A DNA stretch of 64,000 nt. Origin: Oscillospiraceae bacterium (GTDB taxonomy: Bacteria; Bacillota; Clostridia; Oscillospirales; Oscillospiraceae). The first letter of the stretch is position 1. Each line of letters opens with the position of its first letter. The stretch covers positions 147,055-211,054 of the forward strand of contig CAJTGJ010000003.1 in assembly GCA_910575695.1 (NCBI GenBank), given 5' to 3'. The notes below the pieces were generated by a model that saw only the letters and a program-made list of their open reading frames with translations, did no database searches and was not told the DNA's origin. Below, one piece after another: positions 16,389 through 24,572 of the stretch. The translations under genes and the position numbers were made by a program.

Positions 16389-17180
16389 TCAGGGGCGGTA
16401 CAGGGCCGTGGAGCCCCAGCCGTCGGGGACGTAGCCCATCCGCTCGTAAAGCCGCCGCGGACCGGGGTTGTCCGTCCGCACCCACAGCACGTTGCGGACA
16501 TAATCTGTCTGCCGTGCGCAGCAGGCCATCAGAAGCCAGCCCCCGCCCTGGCGGCGGTAGGCCGGGTCGAAAGCCAGATGCTGGGGCTGGACCCGCCCCG
16601 GGGCCCGGAGGAAGCGCTGCATTCCCGCCACCGTGCCGTCCGGCGCGATGGCGCACAGCACATTGCCCGCCTGGATATCCCGGGCCAGCTCGTCCCTGGT
16701 GGGCATACAGCTGGTCATGGGGTCGTAGTTGGCCTGATACAGCGCCCAAACCCGTTCCAGATCCTGGGGCTGTGCGGGCCGGGGGGTGAGCGGACAGTCG
16801 CCCAGGGGGATGGCCACGCCCTTGGGCAGGGTCATCCGCACCCGGCGGAACAGCTCCTTAAACCCCTGCCCCTTCCAGAACTCCACCGCCGCCGCCAGCG
16901 CCTCGTCCCGGGGGCGGGCGGCGATTTCCATCACAGTGGGGCCCTCCCAGTTCAGTCCGGCGGGCAGGGCCAGCTCCTGCAGGTAAAAATTGAGCCGCGC
17001 GTACCCCTCCCGCCGGCGCAGGAGGATCAGCCCGCCGTCCCAGCCCTCGGCCCACAGCGTCCCGCCGGCGATTTCCCGCCGCCAGTCCTCCTGGGTGAGG
17101 GCCGTATTGGTCATTACCCCGCGCTTCAGCTGGGCGGACAGCAGGGGGGAAAGCTCTTCATAGCTTTGGATCTGTTTCAC
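16389..17180 (-). CDS. GNAT family acyltransferase in the Dlt-like operon
   Basis: About 263 residues. I chose the GTG at 17180, 9 bases after AGAGG; a TTG one codon earlier is also possible. The acetyl-CoA loop is visible near the C-terminus (HLAFDPAYRRQGGG). The N-terminal half is a divergent second GNAT-like half, so it may be a tandem GNAT. Its start lies inside the last codons of the ligase gene, indicating coupling. Canonical dlt operons have no GNAT. It may modify the activated residue, the carrier or the polymer; substrate unknown. Confidence 0.8.
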   Translation of the reverse strand: MKQIQSYEELSPLLSAQLKRGVMTNTALTQEDWRREIAGGTLWAEGWDGGLILLRRREGYARLNFYLQELALPAGLNWEGPTVMEIAARPRDEALAAAVEFWKGQGFKELFRRVRMTLPKGVAIPLGDCPLTPRPAQPQDLERVWALYQANYDPMTSCMPTRDELARDIQAGNVLCAIAPDGTVAGMQRFLRAPGRVQPQHLAFDPAYRRQGGGWLLMACCARQTDYVRNVLWVRTDNPGPRRLYERMGYVPDGWGSTALYRP

Positions 17181-18690
17181 CAAAATACGCCTCTTTCAGC
17201 TTGACCCGGTCGATTTTTCCGTTGGCGTTGTAGGGCATGGCGTCCACCCGGCGGTAGACATTGGGCTGCATATACCGGGGCAGCTTTTCCCGGATGGCCC
17301 CCACGATCTCCTTGTCGGTGAGGGCGGTCTGGCAGACGCACACGATCTTGTCCCGCCCCGGGTCGAAGAAGCACACCGCCGCAGCCATGCCGTCTACGCC
17401 GCCCAGGGCGGTTTCCACCTCGCCCAGCTCAATGCGGTAACCCATGTGCTTGATCTGGTTGTCCTTCCGGGCGGCAAAGTACAGCAGGCCGTCCGGTCCC
17501 CGGTAAGCGAGGTCGCCGGTGCGGTAGAGCCGGTCGGGATACCAGGGGTTCAGGGGGTTCTGGATGAAAGCGTCCCGGGTTTTGTCCCAGTCGCCGTAGT
17601 AGCCGTTGGCAAGGCCGATGCCCCGGACGCAGATCTCGCCCACCTGCCCGTCCGGCACCGGGCGCAGCTCCCCGTCCAGCAGCAGCACCTCCATGTTCCG
17701 GCAGGCGGCGCCGATGGGGACGGCCTCCCCGTCGGCGAAGGTCCGGTCCCTGGGGATGGGATACCAGGTGCAGTCCACCGTCACCTCTGTGGGGCCGTAG
17801 AGGTTGATATATTGGACATCCGGCAGGGCCTCCCGCCAGAGGTTCAGCTGTTTGGCCCCCAGGGCCTCGCCGCCCAGAATGACCTTGTTCAGCGTCTGGG
17901 GGCGGCACCGCTCCAGCGCCCCGGAATTGGCCGTCAGGTGGAAGGCGGAGGCGGCCCACACCAGGGCGGTGGCCTTGACCCGCTCGATTTCCCTCAGCAG
18001 CAGCAGGGGAAACAGAAACAGTTTTTTTTCCAGGATATGGCAGGCGGCTCCGCATTTCAGAGTGAGGTAAAGGTCCTTGACGGACAGGTCAAAGTAGAAG
18101 GGGGCCTGGTTTGCCAGCACATCCTTCTCGGAAAACTGGCAGGCGTCCGCCATCCACTCAATAAAGTCGATGACCGCCCGGTGGGACACCACAATGCCCT
18201 TGGGCGTCCCGGTGGAGCCGGAGGTGAAGATGGCATAGGCCGGGTCCACGTCCAGCACCCTGGCCCGCCGCGCCTCCAGCAGGGGGGCGTCCGGCGGTTC
18301 CAGCGCGCCCTCCTCCACATTCAAAACAGGGCACAGATGGGCGAACTGGCAGGCGGCGTCCTCCTGGCCGGGGGCGTAGAGCAGCAGGGGAGGCTGGAGC
18401 TGGCGGAGGATGGCCTCCATCCGGGCGGCGGGCATGGCCTCGTCCACCGGGACGTAATAGTTCCCGCTGGCCAGCACCGCCTGGAACGCCGCCACAGTGA
18501 CGGCGGTGCGCCCGGTGAGCACCGCGATGGGACGGCTGGTCCCGTCCACCCGGCGGGCGATGGCTGTGCCGCAGCCCAGGGCAAAGCTCCACAGCGCCCC
18601 GAAGGTGAAGGAGCGCCCCTGGTCACAGAACGCGGGCTTGTCCGGCGTGCGCCGGGCGGAGCGGGCCAGGTATTCCAGCAGATTCAGCAT
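17158..18690 (-). CDS. AMP-forming amino acid/acyl ligase (DltA-like)
   Basis: 510 residues, the DltA size, with a strong AAGGAGG site. Adenylation motifs are in order: TSGSTGTPKG (156-165), YGPTEV, YRTGDL, and the C-terminal NANGKIDR with the catalytic lysine. It should activate a carboxylic acid, D-alanine by analogy to DltA, and load it on the downstream carrier protein. The pocket residues do not let me name the substrate. It is the first gene of a six-gene minus operon behind a strong promoter. Confidence 0.88.
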   Translation of the reverse strand: MLNLLEYLARSARRTPDKPAFCDQGRSFTFGALWSFALGCGTAIARRVDGTSRPIAVLTGRTAVTVAAFQAVLASGNYYVPVDEAMPAARMEAILRQLQPPLLLYAPGQEDAACQFAHLCPVLNVEEGALEPPDAPLLEARRARVLDVDPAYAIFTSGSTGTPKGIVVSHRAVIDFIEWMADACQFSEKDVLANQAPFYFDLSVKDLYLTLKCGAACHILEKKLFLFPLLLLREIERVKATALVWAASAFHLTANSGALERCRPQTLNKVILGGEALGAKQLNLWREALPDVQYINLYGPTEVTVDCTWYPIPRDRTFADGEAVPIGAACRNMEVLLLDGELRPVPDGQVGEICVRGIGLANGYYGDWDKTRDAFIQNPLNPWYPDRLYRTGDLAYRGPDGLLYFAARKDNQIKHMGYRIELGEVETALGGVDGMAAAVCFFDPGRDKIVCVCQTALTDKEIVGAIREKLPRYMQPNVYRRVDAMPYNANGKIDRVKLKEAYFGETDPKL

Positions 18691-18729
18691 GGGGATTCCT
18701 CCTTCCGGGGCGGGCTGTATGTCTGGGGT

Positions 18730-18758
18730 ATTTTATCATACCGCTGTTTCATTGTCAA
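18730..18758 (-). promoter_or_regulatory. strong sigma-A promoter of the Dlt-like operon
   Basis: Minus strand: perfect TTGACA (18753-18758), 17-base spacer, TAAAAT (18730-18735), about 40 bases before the ligase start. The trxA terminator just upstream shows this is a separate transcription unit. Confidence 0.8.
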
Positions 18759-18778
18759 TTCTGGGGCACAGGCGCAGG

Positions 18779-18803
18779 AAAAGGGCCGCCCGGCGGGCGG
18801 CCC
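18779..18803 (-). terminator. rho-independent terminator after trxA
   Basis: Minus strand: GGGCCGCCC and GGGCGGCCC around a 3-base loop, followed by TTTTCC. It separates the glf-glycosyltransferase-trxA unit from the Dlt-like operon. Confidence 0.75.
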
Positions 18804-18816
18804 TCCCAAGGTTTTC

Positions 18817-19125
18817 TCAGTCCAACAGCGCCAGGATATCGGCCTTGGGACGGGCGCCCACAGCCGTCTGGGCGATCTCGCCGCCCTTGAACACCAGCAG
18901 AGTGGGGATGCTCATCACGCCGAAGCGCACAGCCAGCTCGCCCTGCTCGTCCACGTTGATCTTGCCCACCACGATGTCCTCCCGCTCCTCGGCAATTTCG
19001 TCCACGATGGGGGACACCATACGGCAGGGACCGCACCACTCCGCCCAGAAATCCACCAGTACGGGCTTGTCGGATTGGAGGACGATTTTGTCAAAGTTTT
19101 CCATAGTAATGGTTTGTACAGACAT
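18817..19125 (-). CDS. trxA: thioredoxin
   Basis: 102 residues with the classic active site W30-CGPC (31-34) and a typical thioredoxin fold pattern ([10 protein letters not shown], then [11 protein letters not shown] with the cis-proline). It reduces disulphides in cytoplasmic proteins. It is the last gene of the minus unit glf, glycosyltransferase, trxA, 15 bases from the glycosyltransferase stop. The link to surface-glycan genes may be positional only. Confidence 0.95.
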   Translation of the reverse strand: MSVQTITMENFDKIVLQSDKPVLVDFWAEWCGPCRMVSPIVDEIAEEREDIVVGKINVDEQGELAVRFGVMSIPTLLVFKGGEIAQTAVGARPKADILALLD

Positions 19126-19140
19126 GATCCAGCGCTCCTT

Positions 19141-20169
19141 TTAATTAAATTTGTAAATTTTCCGGGCCAGGCGGTACAGACCCACAGACAGCTTCCGGCC
19201 CTGGTATCCGGGAATATTGGTGCCCAGGTTGGTGGCCCGCAGGCGGCACCGGCGGTAAAGGGGGGCGTTTTTCTGCCGCAGATATTCCCAAAGCTCGGTG
19301 CGCAGGCCCAGGGACTCCGGGGTGGCGGCGATGATGGAGAAGATGGACGAGATGGACATCATCATGGAAAGGTAGTTCAGCATATACCGGCCCAGCCTGG
19401 GCTGGGTGGCCTTGATGGCGATGACGTCGTGGGCGTCGATCATCCGCTTGGTGACCCGAACCTGCTGGTCGATGCGTCCGGCCATCACCGCCTCGTTGAC
19501 GCTCTGGTCCGCCCGGCCGATGAAGTAGCGGTACAGGTCCAGGTCCAGGTAGTACATGGTCTTCACGTAGGGCAGGGGCTGGTAGACGAAAATGTTGTCC
19601 ACGTAAAAGGTGTGCCTGGGCAGCTCCAGCCCGCAGTCCCGCAGCAGCTGGGTGCGGTAGATCACCGAGTGCATCAGCAGGTACTGGGAGGTGCGGAAGT
19701 GGCGGATGCTGTCCCAGGTGAAGATCTGCCCGATGGGGAACACATTTTTGTAGCCCATGACCTTCCGGGTGCTGTCCTCCACGTGCTCGTACACGTAGTT
19801 GGCGATGAACAGGTCCACCGGGGCGGGCATGGCGGAAAACCCCCTGAGCTTGTCCATCACCTGGGCCAGGGCGTCGGTGTCCAGCCAATCGTCGGAGTCC
19901 ACCACCTTATAATACAGCCCTCGGGCGTTGCGGATGCCCTGGTTGACGCCCTCGCCGTGTCCGCCGTTCTCCTGATGGATGGCCCGGATGATATTGGGGT
20001 GCTTTTCCGCCCATTCATCGCACTTGGCGGGGGTATCGTCTTTGGTGGAGCCGTCGTCCACCAGAATGATTTCCGCCTCCTCCCCGGCGGCCAGCAGGGT
20101 TTCAATACAGTGGTCCATGTACTCGGCCGAGTTGTAGCAGGGGACGGCGAAGGTAATCAGTTTATCCAT
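19141..20169 (-). CDS. family 2 glycosyltransferase
   Basis: 342 residues from the ATG at 20169 (AGGAGAG upstream). The GT-A fold signatures are present: AVPCYNS at the start, VDDGS (37-41), and the nucleotide-metal motif DSDD (91-94). GT2 enzymes move a sugar from a nucleotide donor to a surface or lipid-linked glycan. It lies between UDP-galactopyranose mutase and thioredoxin; the mutase product UDP-Galf is the natural donor candidate, but that is inference. No membrane anchor is evident, and a basic C-terminus could bind the membrane surface. Confidence 0.88.
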   Translation of the reverse strand: MDKLITFAVPCYNSAEYMDHCIETLLAAGEEAEIILVDDGSTKDDTPAKCDEWAEKHPNIIRAIHQENGGHGEGVNQGIRNARGLYYKVVDSDDWLDTDALAQVMDKLRGFSAMPAPVDLFIANYVYEHVEDSTRKVMGYKNVFPIGQIFTWDSIRHFRTSQYLLMHSVIYRTQLLRDCGLELPRHTFYVDNIFVYQPLPYVKTMYYLDLDLYRYFIGRADQSVNEAVMAGRIDQQVRVTKRMIDAHDVIAIKATQPRLGRYMLNYLSMMMSISSIFSIIAATPESLGLRTELWEYLRQKNAPLYRRCRLRATNLGTNIPGYQGRKLSVGLYRLARKIYKFN

Positions 20170-20209
20170 AAATATCTCTCCTGAACTAAGTATGCCCGGT
20201 TTGGGCAGA

Positions 20210-21406
20210 TCAAAGCAGATCGTCGGTGAGGGCCAGCGCCTTGCCGGCGATGGCGTCCATGTTGTAGTATTTGTATTCCGCCAGACGGCCCAGCAGGTGC
20301 AGATTGGGGTATTGCGCGGCCAGCGCGGCATATTGGGCGTACAGGGCGTTGTTTTCCGGGTTGATGATGGCATAGTAGGGAATCTCGCCCTCGGCCCCGG
20401 TGCAGGCCCTGGAGTATTCCTTCATGATGGTGGTGGCGCCGGGTTTCTCCTGCCCGGTGAGGTGCTTGAACTCGGTGATCCTGGTGTAGGGCTGGTCTAC
20501 GGTGTAGTTCACCGTGCCGTGGGTCTGAAACGCGTCCTGCGGCAGGGTCTCAAACCCGAAGTCCAGCGTCCGGTATGGCAGGGGGCCGAAGCGGAAGCCG
20601 AACAGCTCGTCGGCCTGCCCGGTGTAGATCACGGGGCCGTCAAACGCTTCGCCGTCCAGTTTGATGCCGCCGTCCGCCAGCTCCAGCCGCTTCAGCGCGT
20701 CCGTCCCCAACTCCACCGTGATGCTGGGGTGGTCCAGCATCTTCTCAAACATGGGGGTGTAGCCCTCCAGGGGCATCCCCTGATAGGCATCCTGGAAGTA
20801 CCGGTCGTCCTGGGACAGGCGCACCGGCACCCGGGCGGTGGTGTTGGGATCAATCTCCTCCGGGGTCTGTCCCCACTGTTTCATAGTGTAGTGGACAAAT
20901 ACGTGCTCATACACGTAGTCCGCGATGGCGGCAATCTCCGGGTCGGGGTTCTGCCGCAGCTCCAGGATGGTCACCTCGCTCTGGGCGGGGCAGGCGTCCA
21001 GCAGCTTCCGGCCCAGCCGCTCGCCCTCCTTCATGCCAAAGGCGGATTTCATGGAATCCAGGTTGAAAGGGACGGGGAAGAACATACGTCCGTCGGTGGT
21101 TTTTCCGGCCGGGACCACCTCGGGGTTGTCTCGGGGCAGGTTCGCAATCACCTTATGCTGATAGCGCCGCCACCTGGTGAACCGGGACAGGTAGTCAAAC
21201 ACCCGCCTGTCGTTGGTGTGGAAAATATGGGGGCCGTACTGGTGGATGAGGATGCCGGCGTCGTCGAGGCAGTCATAGGCGTTGCCGCCCACGTGCCCCC
21301 GGCGCTCCAGCACCAGCACGTTTCTGCCGCCGTCCTCCGCCAGCCGCCGGGCGGACACCGCCCCGGCGTAGCCCGCGCCGATAATCAGTGCGTCATGGTG
21401 GTTCAT
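20210..21406 (-). CDS. glf: UDP-galactopyranose mutase
   Basis: 398 residues. The FAD-binding GAGYAG (10-15), the following HVGGNAYD and the YGPHIFHTN segment are hallmarks of Glf. It converts UDP-galactopyranose to UDP-galactofuranose, the donor for Galf-containing surface glycans. It is first in a three-gene minus unit with a glycosyltransferase and trxA. Confidence 0.95.
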   Translation of the reverse strand: MNHHDALIIGAGYAGAVSARRLAEDGGRNVLVLERRGHVGGNAYDCLDDAGILIHQYGPHIFHTNDRRVFDYLSRFTRWRRYQHKVIANLPRDNPEVVPAGKTTDGRMFFPVPFNLDSMKSAFGMKEGERLGRKLLDACPAQSEVTILELRQNPDPEIAAIADYVYEHVFVHYTMKQWGQTPEEIDPNTTARVPVRLSQDDRYFQDAYQGMPLEGYTPMFEKMLDHPSITVELGTDALKRLELADGGIKLDGEAFDGPVIYTGQADELFGFRFGPLPYRTLDFGFETLPQDAFQTHGTVNYTVDQPYTRITEFKHLTGQEKPGATTIMKEYSRACTGAEGEIPYYAIINPENNALYAQYAALAAQYPNLHLLGRLAEYKYYNMDAIAGKALALTDDLL

Positions 21407-21444
21407 TTGTGCTCACGTCCTTTAGTCTTCTTCATAATGAACCA

Positions 21445-21473
21445 ATTATAACACACATCTGCCTGGGATAAAA
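21445..21473 (-). promoter_or_regulatory. extended -10 promoter of the glf unit
   Basis: Minus strand TGTTATAAT (TGn plus a perfect TATAAT at 21445-21450), 40 bases before the glf ATG. The -35 region is weak, as is common for extended -10 promoters. Confidence 0.55.
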
Positions 21474-21812
21474 GGGAAAATTTATTTAAGACTTCATTGT
21501 CCGGGTTGTAATGTTGTAATATTGAAGCTGGGCAATCGGACTGTGTCGGTCCGGCTGGTTTTCTATGACGGCATCGCGCGAGCGAAATATGGACAGCGTA
21601 TCAACGGGAAGGATCGGCCTCCCTGGGACGGAAGAAATATGGGCGAAAGCCCGGGAGCCATATGGTTGTAACCCCGGAAGAGCGGGAGAATGTCCGGAAG
21701 ACAATTGTGGAGAAAGTGCCGGTTACAATCAACCTATAATAAAGGGCTCCATCCGGCGGCAGCTGGAGCGGGGCCATCTTCGGCGGTGGGAGGACAGGGC
21801 GGGGAAAACAGA
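21474..21812. other. 339-base intergenic stretch, no convincing gene
   Basis: Short plus-strand frames occur in all three phases but none has a good ribosome site. An imperfect inverted repeat (GGTTGTAACC and GGTTACAATCAACC) brackets about 21664-21739. Content and lower coding quality suggest either a decayed gene or an untranslated element. Confidence 0.4.
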
Positions 21813-21841
21813 TTGCAAATGCCCGCGGCCTGTGATATACT
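21813..21841 (+). promoter_or_regulatory. promoter of ahcY
   Basis: TTGCAA (21813-21818), 17-base spacer, TATACT (21836-21841), about 76 bases before the ahcY ATG. The leader is too short to hold a known SAH riboswitch and I see none. Confidence 0.65.
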
Positions 21842-21916
21842 GAATCTGTACGGTTATGTTCAAAGTGCGCGCCCTTGCGGGGCGGGCATTTCTCAAAAGA
21901 AAGGAAGTATTCTGCC

Positions 21917-23161
21917 ATGAGCATTATCCGCGACCCCGCGCTGGCCCCCTCCGGCCACCGCAAAATCGACTGGGTGCGCAGCTTTATGCCCGCCCTGTCC
22001 CAGATCGAGGCCCGCTTTGTGAAGGAGCAGCCCTTCCAGGGGATGCGGGTGGCCGTCTCCGTCCACCTGGAGGCCAAAACCGCCAACCTGGCTCTGGTGC
22101 TGAAGGCCGGCGGGGCGGAGGTCCACCTCACCGGCTCCAACCCCCTGTCCACCCAGGACGACGTGGCCGCCGGGGTGGCTGACCGGGGCGTCAATGTGTA
22201 CGCCTGGCACGGCTCCACCGCGGAGGAATACGAGGCCCATCTGGTGGAGACCCTGAAATGCCATCCCCACATCGTCATTGACGACGGCGGCGATCTGGTG
22301 AATCTGCTGGCGGGCAAGTGCGCCCAGTACGCCGACTGCCTGCTGGGCGGCTGCGAGGAGACCACCACCGGCATCCTGCGGCTGAAGGCCAGGGAGCGGG
22401 AGGGCACTCTGCCCTGCCCCATGATGGCGGTGAACGACGCCAAGTGCAAGCACTATTATGACAACAAGTACGGCACCGGCCAGTCCGTGTGGGACGCCAT
22501 CATGCACATGACCAACCTGGTGGTGGCGGGCAAGACGGTGGTGGTGGCCGGGTACGGCTGGTGCGGCTCCGGCGTGGCCCTGCGGGCCGCGGGGATGGGC
22601 GCCAACGTCATCGTCACCGAGATCGACCCCTTCAAGGCGCTGGACGCCACCATGAACGGCTTCCGCGTCATGACCATGGCGGACGCCGCCCCCCTGGGGG
22701 ACGTGTTCGTCACCGTCACCGGATGCAGGGACGTGATCGGCCCGGAGCATTTTGCCGCCATGAAGTCCAACGCCCTGCTGTCCAACGCGGGCCACTTCGA
22801 CTGTGAGGTAAACGTGAAGTGGCTTAACGAGAACGCCGTGGAGCAGTGGGAGCAGCGGGAGGGCATCACCGGCTGCCGTCTGGCGGACGGCAGGGTGCTC
22901 AACGTGCTGGCGGAGGGCCGTCTGGTGAACCTGGCGGGGGGCAACGGCCACCCGGCGGAAATCATGGATATGTCCTTCTCCGTCCAGGCCCTGGCGGCGG
23001 AGTGGGTGGCCAAACACCGGGGGGAGCTGGAAAAGAAGCTCTACGACATCCCCGCCGAAATCGACGACCAGATCGGCTGGGCCAAGCTGGCGGCGCTGGG
23101 GCTGTCCATCGACAGGCTCACCCCCGAGCAGGAGGCGTATATCAACAGCTCCAACGCGTAA
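21917..23161 (+). CDS. ahcY: adenosylhomocysteinase
   Basis: 414 residues from the ATG at 21917 (AAAGGAAG upstream). NAD-binding motif GYGWCGSG, substrate segments EETTTGILRL and NDAKCKHYYDNKYGTGQS, and the GHFDCEV loop are all diagnostic. It hydrolyses S-adenosylhomocysteine to adenosine and homocysteine, relieving product inhibition of methyltransferases. The length fits the short bacterial/archaeal form lacking the ~40-residue insertion of longer enzymes. Monocistronic, with its own promoter and terminator. Confidence 0.95.
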   Translation: MSIIRDPALAPSGHRKIDWVRSFMPALSQIEARFVKEQPFQGMRVAVSVHLEAKTANLALVLKAGGAEVHLTGSNPLSTQDDVAAGVADRGVNVYAWHGSTAEEYEAHLVETLKCHPHIVIDDGGDLVNLLAGKCAQYADCLLGGCEETTTGILRLKAREREGTLPCPMMAVNDAKCKHYYDNKYGTGQSVWDAIMHMTNLVVAGKTVVVAGYGWCGSGVALRAAGMGANVIVTEIDPFKALDATMNGFRVMTMADAAPLGDVFVTVTGCRDVIGPEHFAAMKSNALLSNAGHFDCEVNVKWLNENAVEQWEQREGITGCRLADGRVLNVLAEGRLVNLAGGNGHPAEIMDMSFSVQALAAEWVAKHRGELEKKLYDIPAEIDDQIGWAKLAALGLSIDRLTPEQEAYINSSNA

Positions 23162-23178
23162 ACCAGCCGCCTCTATCA

Positions 23179-23217
23179 AAGGGGGCGCTGCGCACGGCAC
23201 AGCGCCCCCTTATTTTT
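23179..23217 (+). terminator. rho-independent terminator of ahcY
   Basis: AAGGGGGCGCTG pairs with CAGCGCCCCCTT, followed by ATTTTT. Confidence 0.9.
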
Positions 23218-23311
23218 GATATGTTCAAAAAACGAACCTGTCCCGTGGCTGGCCCGACATCAAAAACCGAGCTCAGCACGGCCGAAACGAGCATGAAGCT
23301 CTTTTTCGGTT

Positions 23312-23333
23312 CCTTTTTCTCTTGAGAAAAAGG
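23312..23333 (-). terminator. perfect hairpin just after spo0A, possible terminator
   Basis: CCTTTTTCTC and GAGAAAAAGG form a 10-base stem with a 2-base loop directly after the spo0A stop. No clear T-run follows on the minus strand, so termination is uncertain. Confidence 0.45.
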
Positions 23334-23336
23334 AAT

Positions 23337-24098
23337 TCAGCTGATGCGCCTGTCGTCGTCTAAGGAGATGCGGTCAGCAATCATGGCGATGAACTCACTG
23401 TTGGTGGGCTTGCCCTTGGCGTTGGACACGGTGTAACCGAAGTATTTTTGCAAAGTCTCCAGATCGCCCCGGTCCCAGGCCACCTCGATAGCGTGGCGGA
23501 TGGCGCGTTCCACCCGGCTGGCGGTGGTGCCGAACTTTTTGGCTACGGCGGGATAGAGCACCTTGGTCACGGCGTTGATGACCTCCATGTCCGCCACTGC
23601 CAGGGTGATGGCCTCCCGGAGGTACTGGTAGCCCTTGATGTGGGCGGGCACACCGATCTCATGGATGATGGAGGTGACCTGCCGCTCCAGGTCCCGGGCC
23701 TTCGCCTCCTCACGCACGTCCTCCAGGCTGGGCGCGGAGGTGAGCCGCCGGGTGCGCTCGATCACGGACTGGGCCCGGCAGGGCTTGAGCATACAATAGT
23801 CGCCGCCGCTCTGGGAGATCTGCTCGGCCAGGGCAGGATTGCTGAACGCCGACATCACCAGCACCCGGGGCCGGACGGGGCCCAGCTGTTCCAGCACCTC
23901 CAGGCCGTCCATGCCGGACAGCATCAGATCCATCACCACCACGTCCGGGCGGTGGCGGGCGATCAGCTCCAGCAGCTCCTCGCCGCTCCCCGTCTGACCG
24001 GCGACGGACAGATCCGGCTCGTTCTCCATCATATCTGCCAGCATCCGGCGAAATTCCTCCGAGGCGTCTGCCAGCACGATCTTCTTCAATTCACTCAT
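23337..24098 (-). CDS. spo0A: sporulation master regulator Spo0A
   Basis: 253 residues from the ATG at 24098 (AGGAA upstream). Residues 1-120 are a receiver domain with phospho-acceptor Asp57 (VVVMDLML), the switch Ser in VMSAFS and Lys in MLKP. The C-terminal DNA-binding domain carries the diagnostic Spo0A segments [14 protein letters not shown] and [15 protein letters not shown]. It starts sporulation when phosphorylated by the phosphorelay or orphan kinases. One oddity: the acidic pocket reads LADAS where Spo0A normally has ADDN, so the second metal-binding Asp is Ala. No spoIVB neighbour is seen upstream, unlike many Firmicutes. Confidence 0.96.
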   Translation of the reverse strand: MSELKKIVLADASEEFRRMLADMMENEPDLSVAGQTGSGEELLELIARHRPDVVVMDLMLSGMDGLEVLEQLGPVRPRVLVMSAFSNPALAEQISQSGGDYCMLKPCRAQSVIERTRRLTSAPSLEDVREEAKARDLERQVTSIIHEIGVPAHIKGYQYLREAITLAVADMEVINAVTKVLYPAVAKKFGTTASRVERAIRHAIEVAWDRGDLETLQKYFGYTVSNAKGKPTNSEFIAMIADRISLDDDRRIS

Positions 24099-24162
24099 GT
24101 TCCTATTCCTTTCCGGTCGGTGACCTGTTGATTTTGAGGCTTTCCATATTTTTCTAATCACT

Positions 24163-24191
24163 AAAATACCACAGATTCCTCCATATGGCAA
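24163..24191 (-). promoter_or_regulatory. candidate spo0A promoter
   Basis: Minus strand TTGCCA (24186-24191), 17-base spacer, TATTTT (24163-24168). The spacer contains AGGAAT followed by GATT, which loosely resembles a sigma-H promoter; both readings are tentative. Confidence 0.4.
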
Positions 24192-24472
24192 GCAACTTTT
24201 TCCAAATTCTGCTAAGTTTTCTTCGACGGATTTTTCCAGGAATCACTTAATCATCCTAAAACCACCTCTCTCCCAGCGAATTTGCCGCTTTTTTCTCCGA
24301 TCTGAGCGATTTTAATCAAATCAGTTGAACAGGATCAAAATCCGGTGCAAGCGCCCGGCTCTCAGCCTGGGAAGGCCGCGCGGCGCGGCCCCGCTTGGAG
24401 TTCACGGTCAAATACAGCGTGTTTCACCCGCCTGAAAAAACGCCGCTGTTTTGAAGTTGTTTGATGATATAA
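24192..24472. other. 281-base divergent intergenic region
   Basis: AT-richer sequence between spo0A and the debranching enzyme gene. It holds a GC-rich hairpin (GGCCGCGC/GCGCGGCC) near 24373-24392. No coding frame is convincing. Confidence 0.4.
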
Positions 24473-24501
24473 TTGTGTTCCTGCCGCTTCTGTGCTATAA
24501 T
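24473..24501 (+). promoter_or_regulatory. promoter of the debranching enzyme gene
   Basis: TTGTGT (24473-24478), 17-base spacer, perfect TATAAT (24496-24501), about 70 bases before the coding start. Confidence 0.6.
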
Positions 24502-24572
24502 GTACCCCAACTGGAAATGCGCAAGTTCAGCCCTTTCTTCGCATCCAAATACTACGATCAAGGGTGAAGCCT

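Noticed and set aside
17446..20184. Very long plus-strand open frame (about 900 codons)
   Set aside because: It lies antisense across ligase, trxA and glycosyltransferase genes with clear motifs. High GC leaves stop-free shadow frames; no ribosome site or motif.
21840..21916. SAH riboswitch upstream of ahcY
   Set aside because: The leader is only about 70 bases and lacks the expected conserved core.
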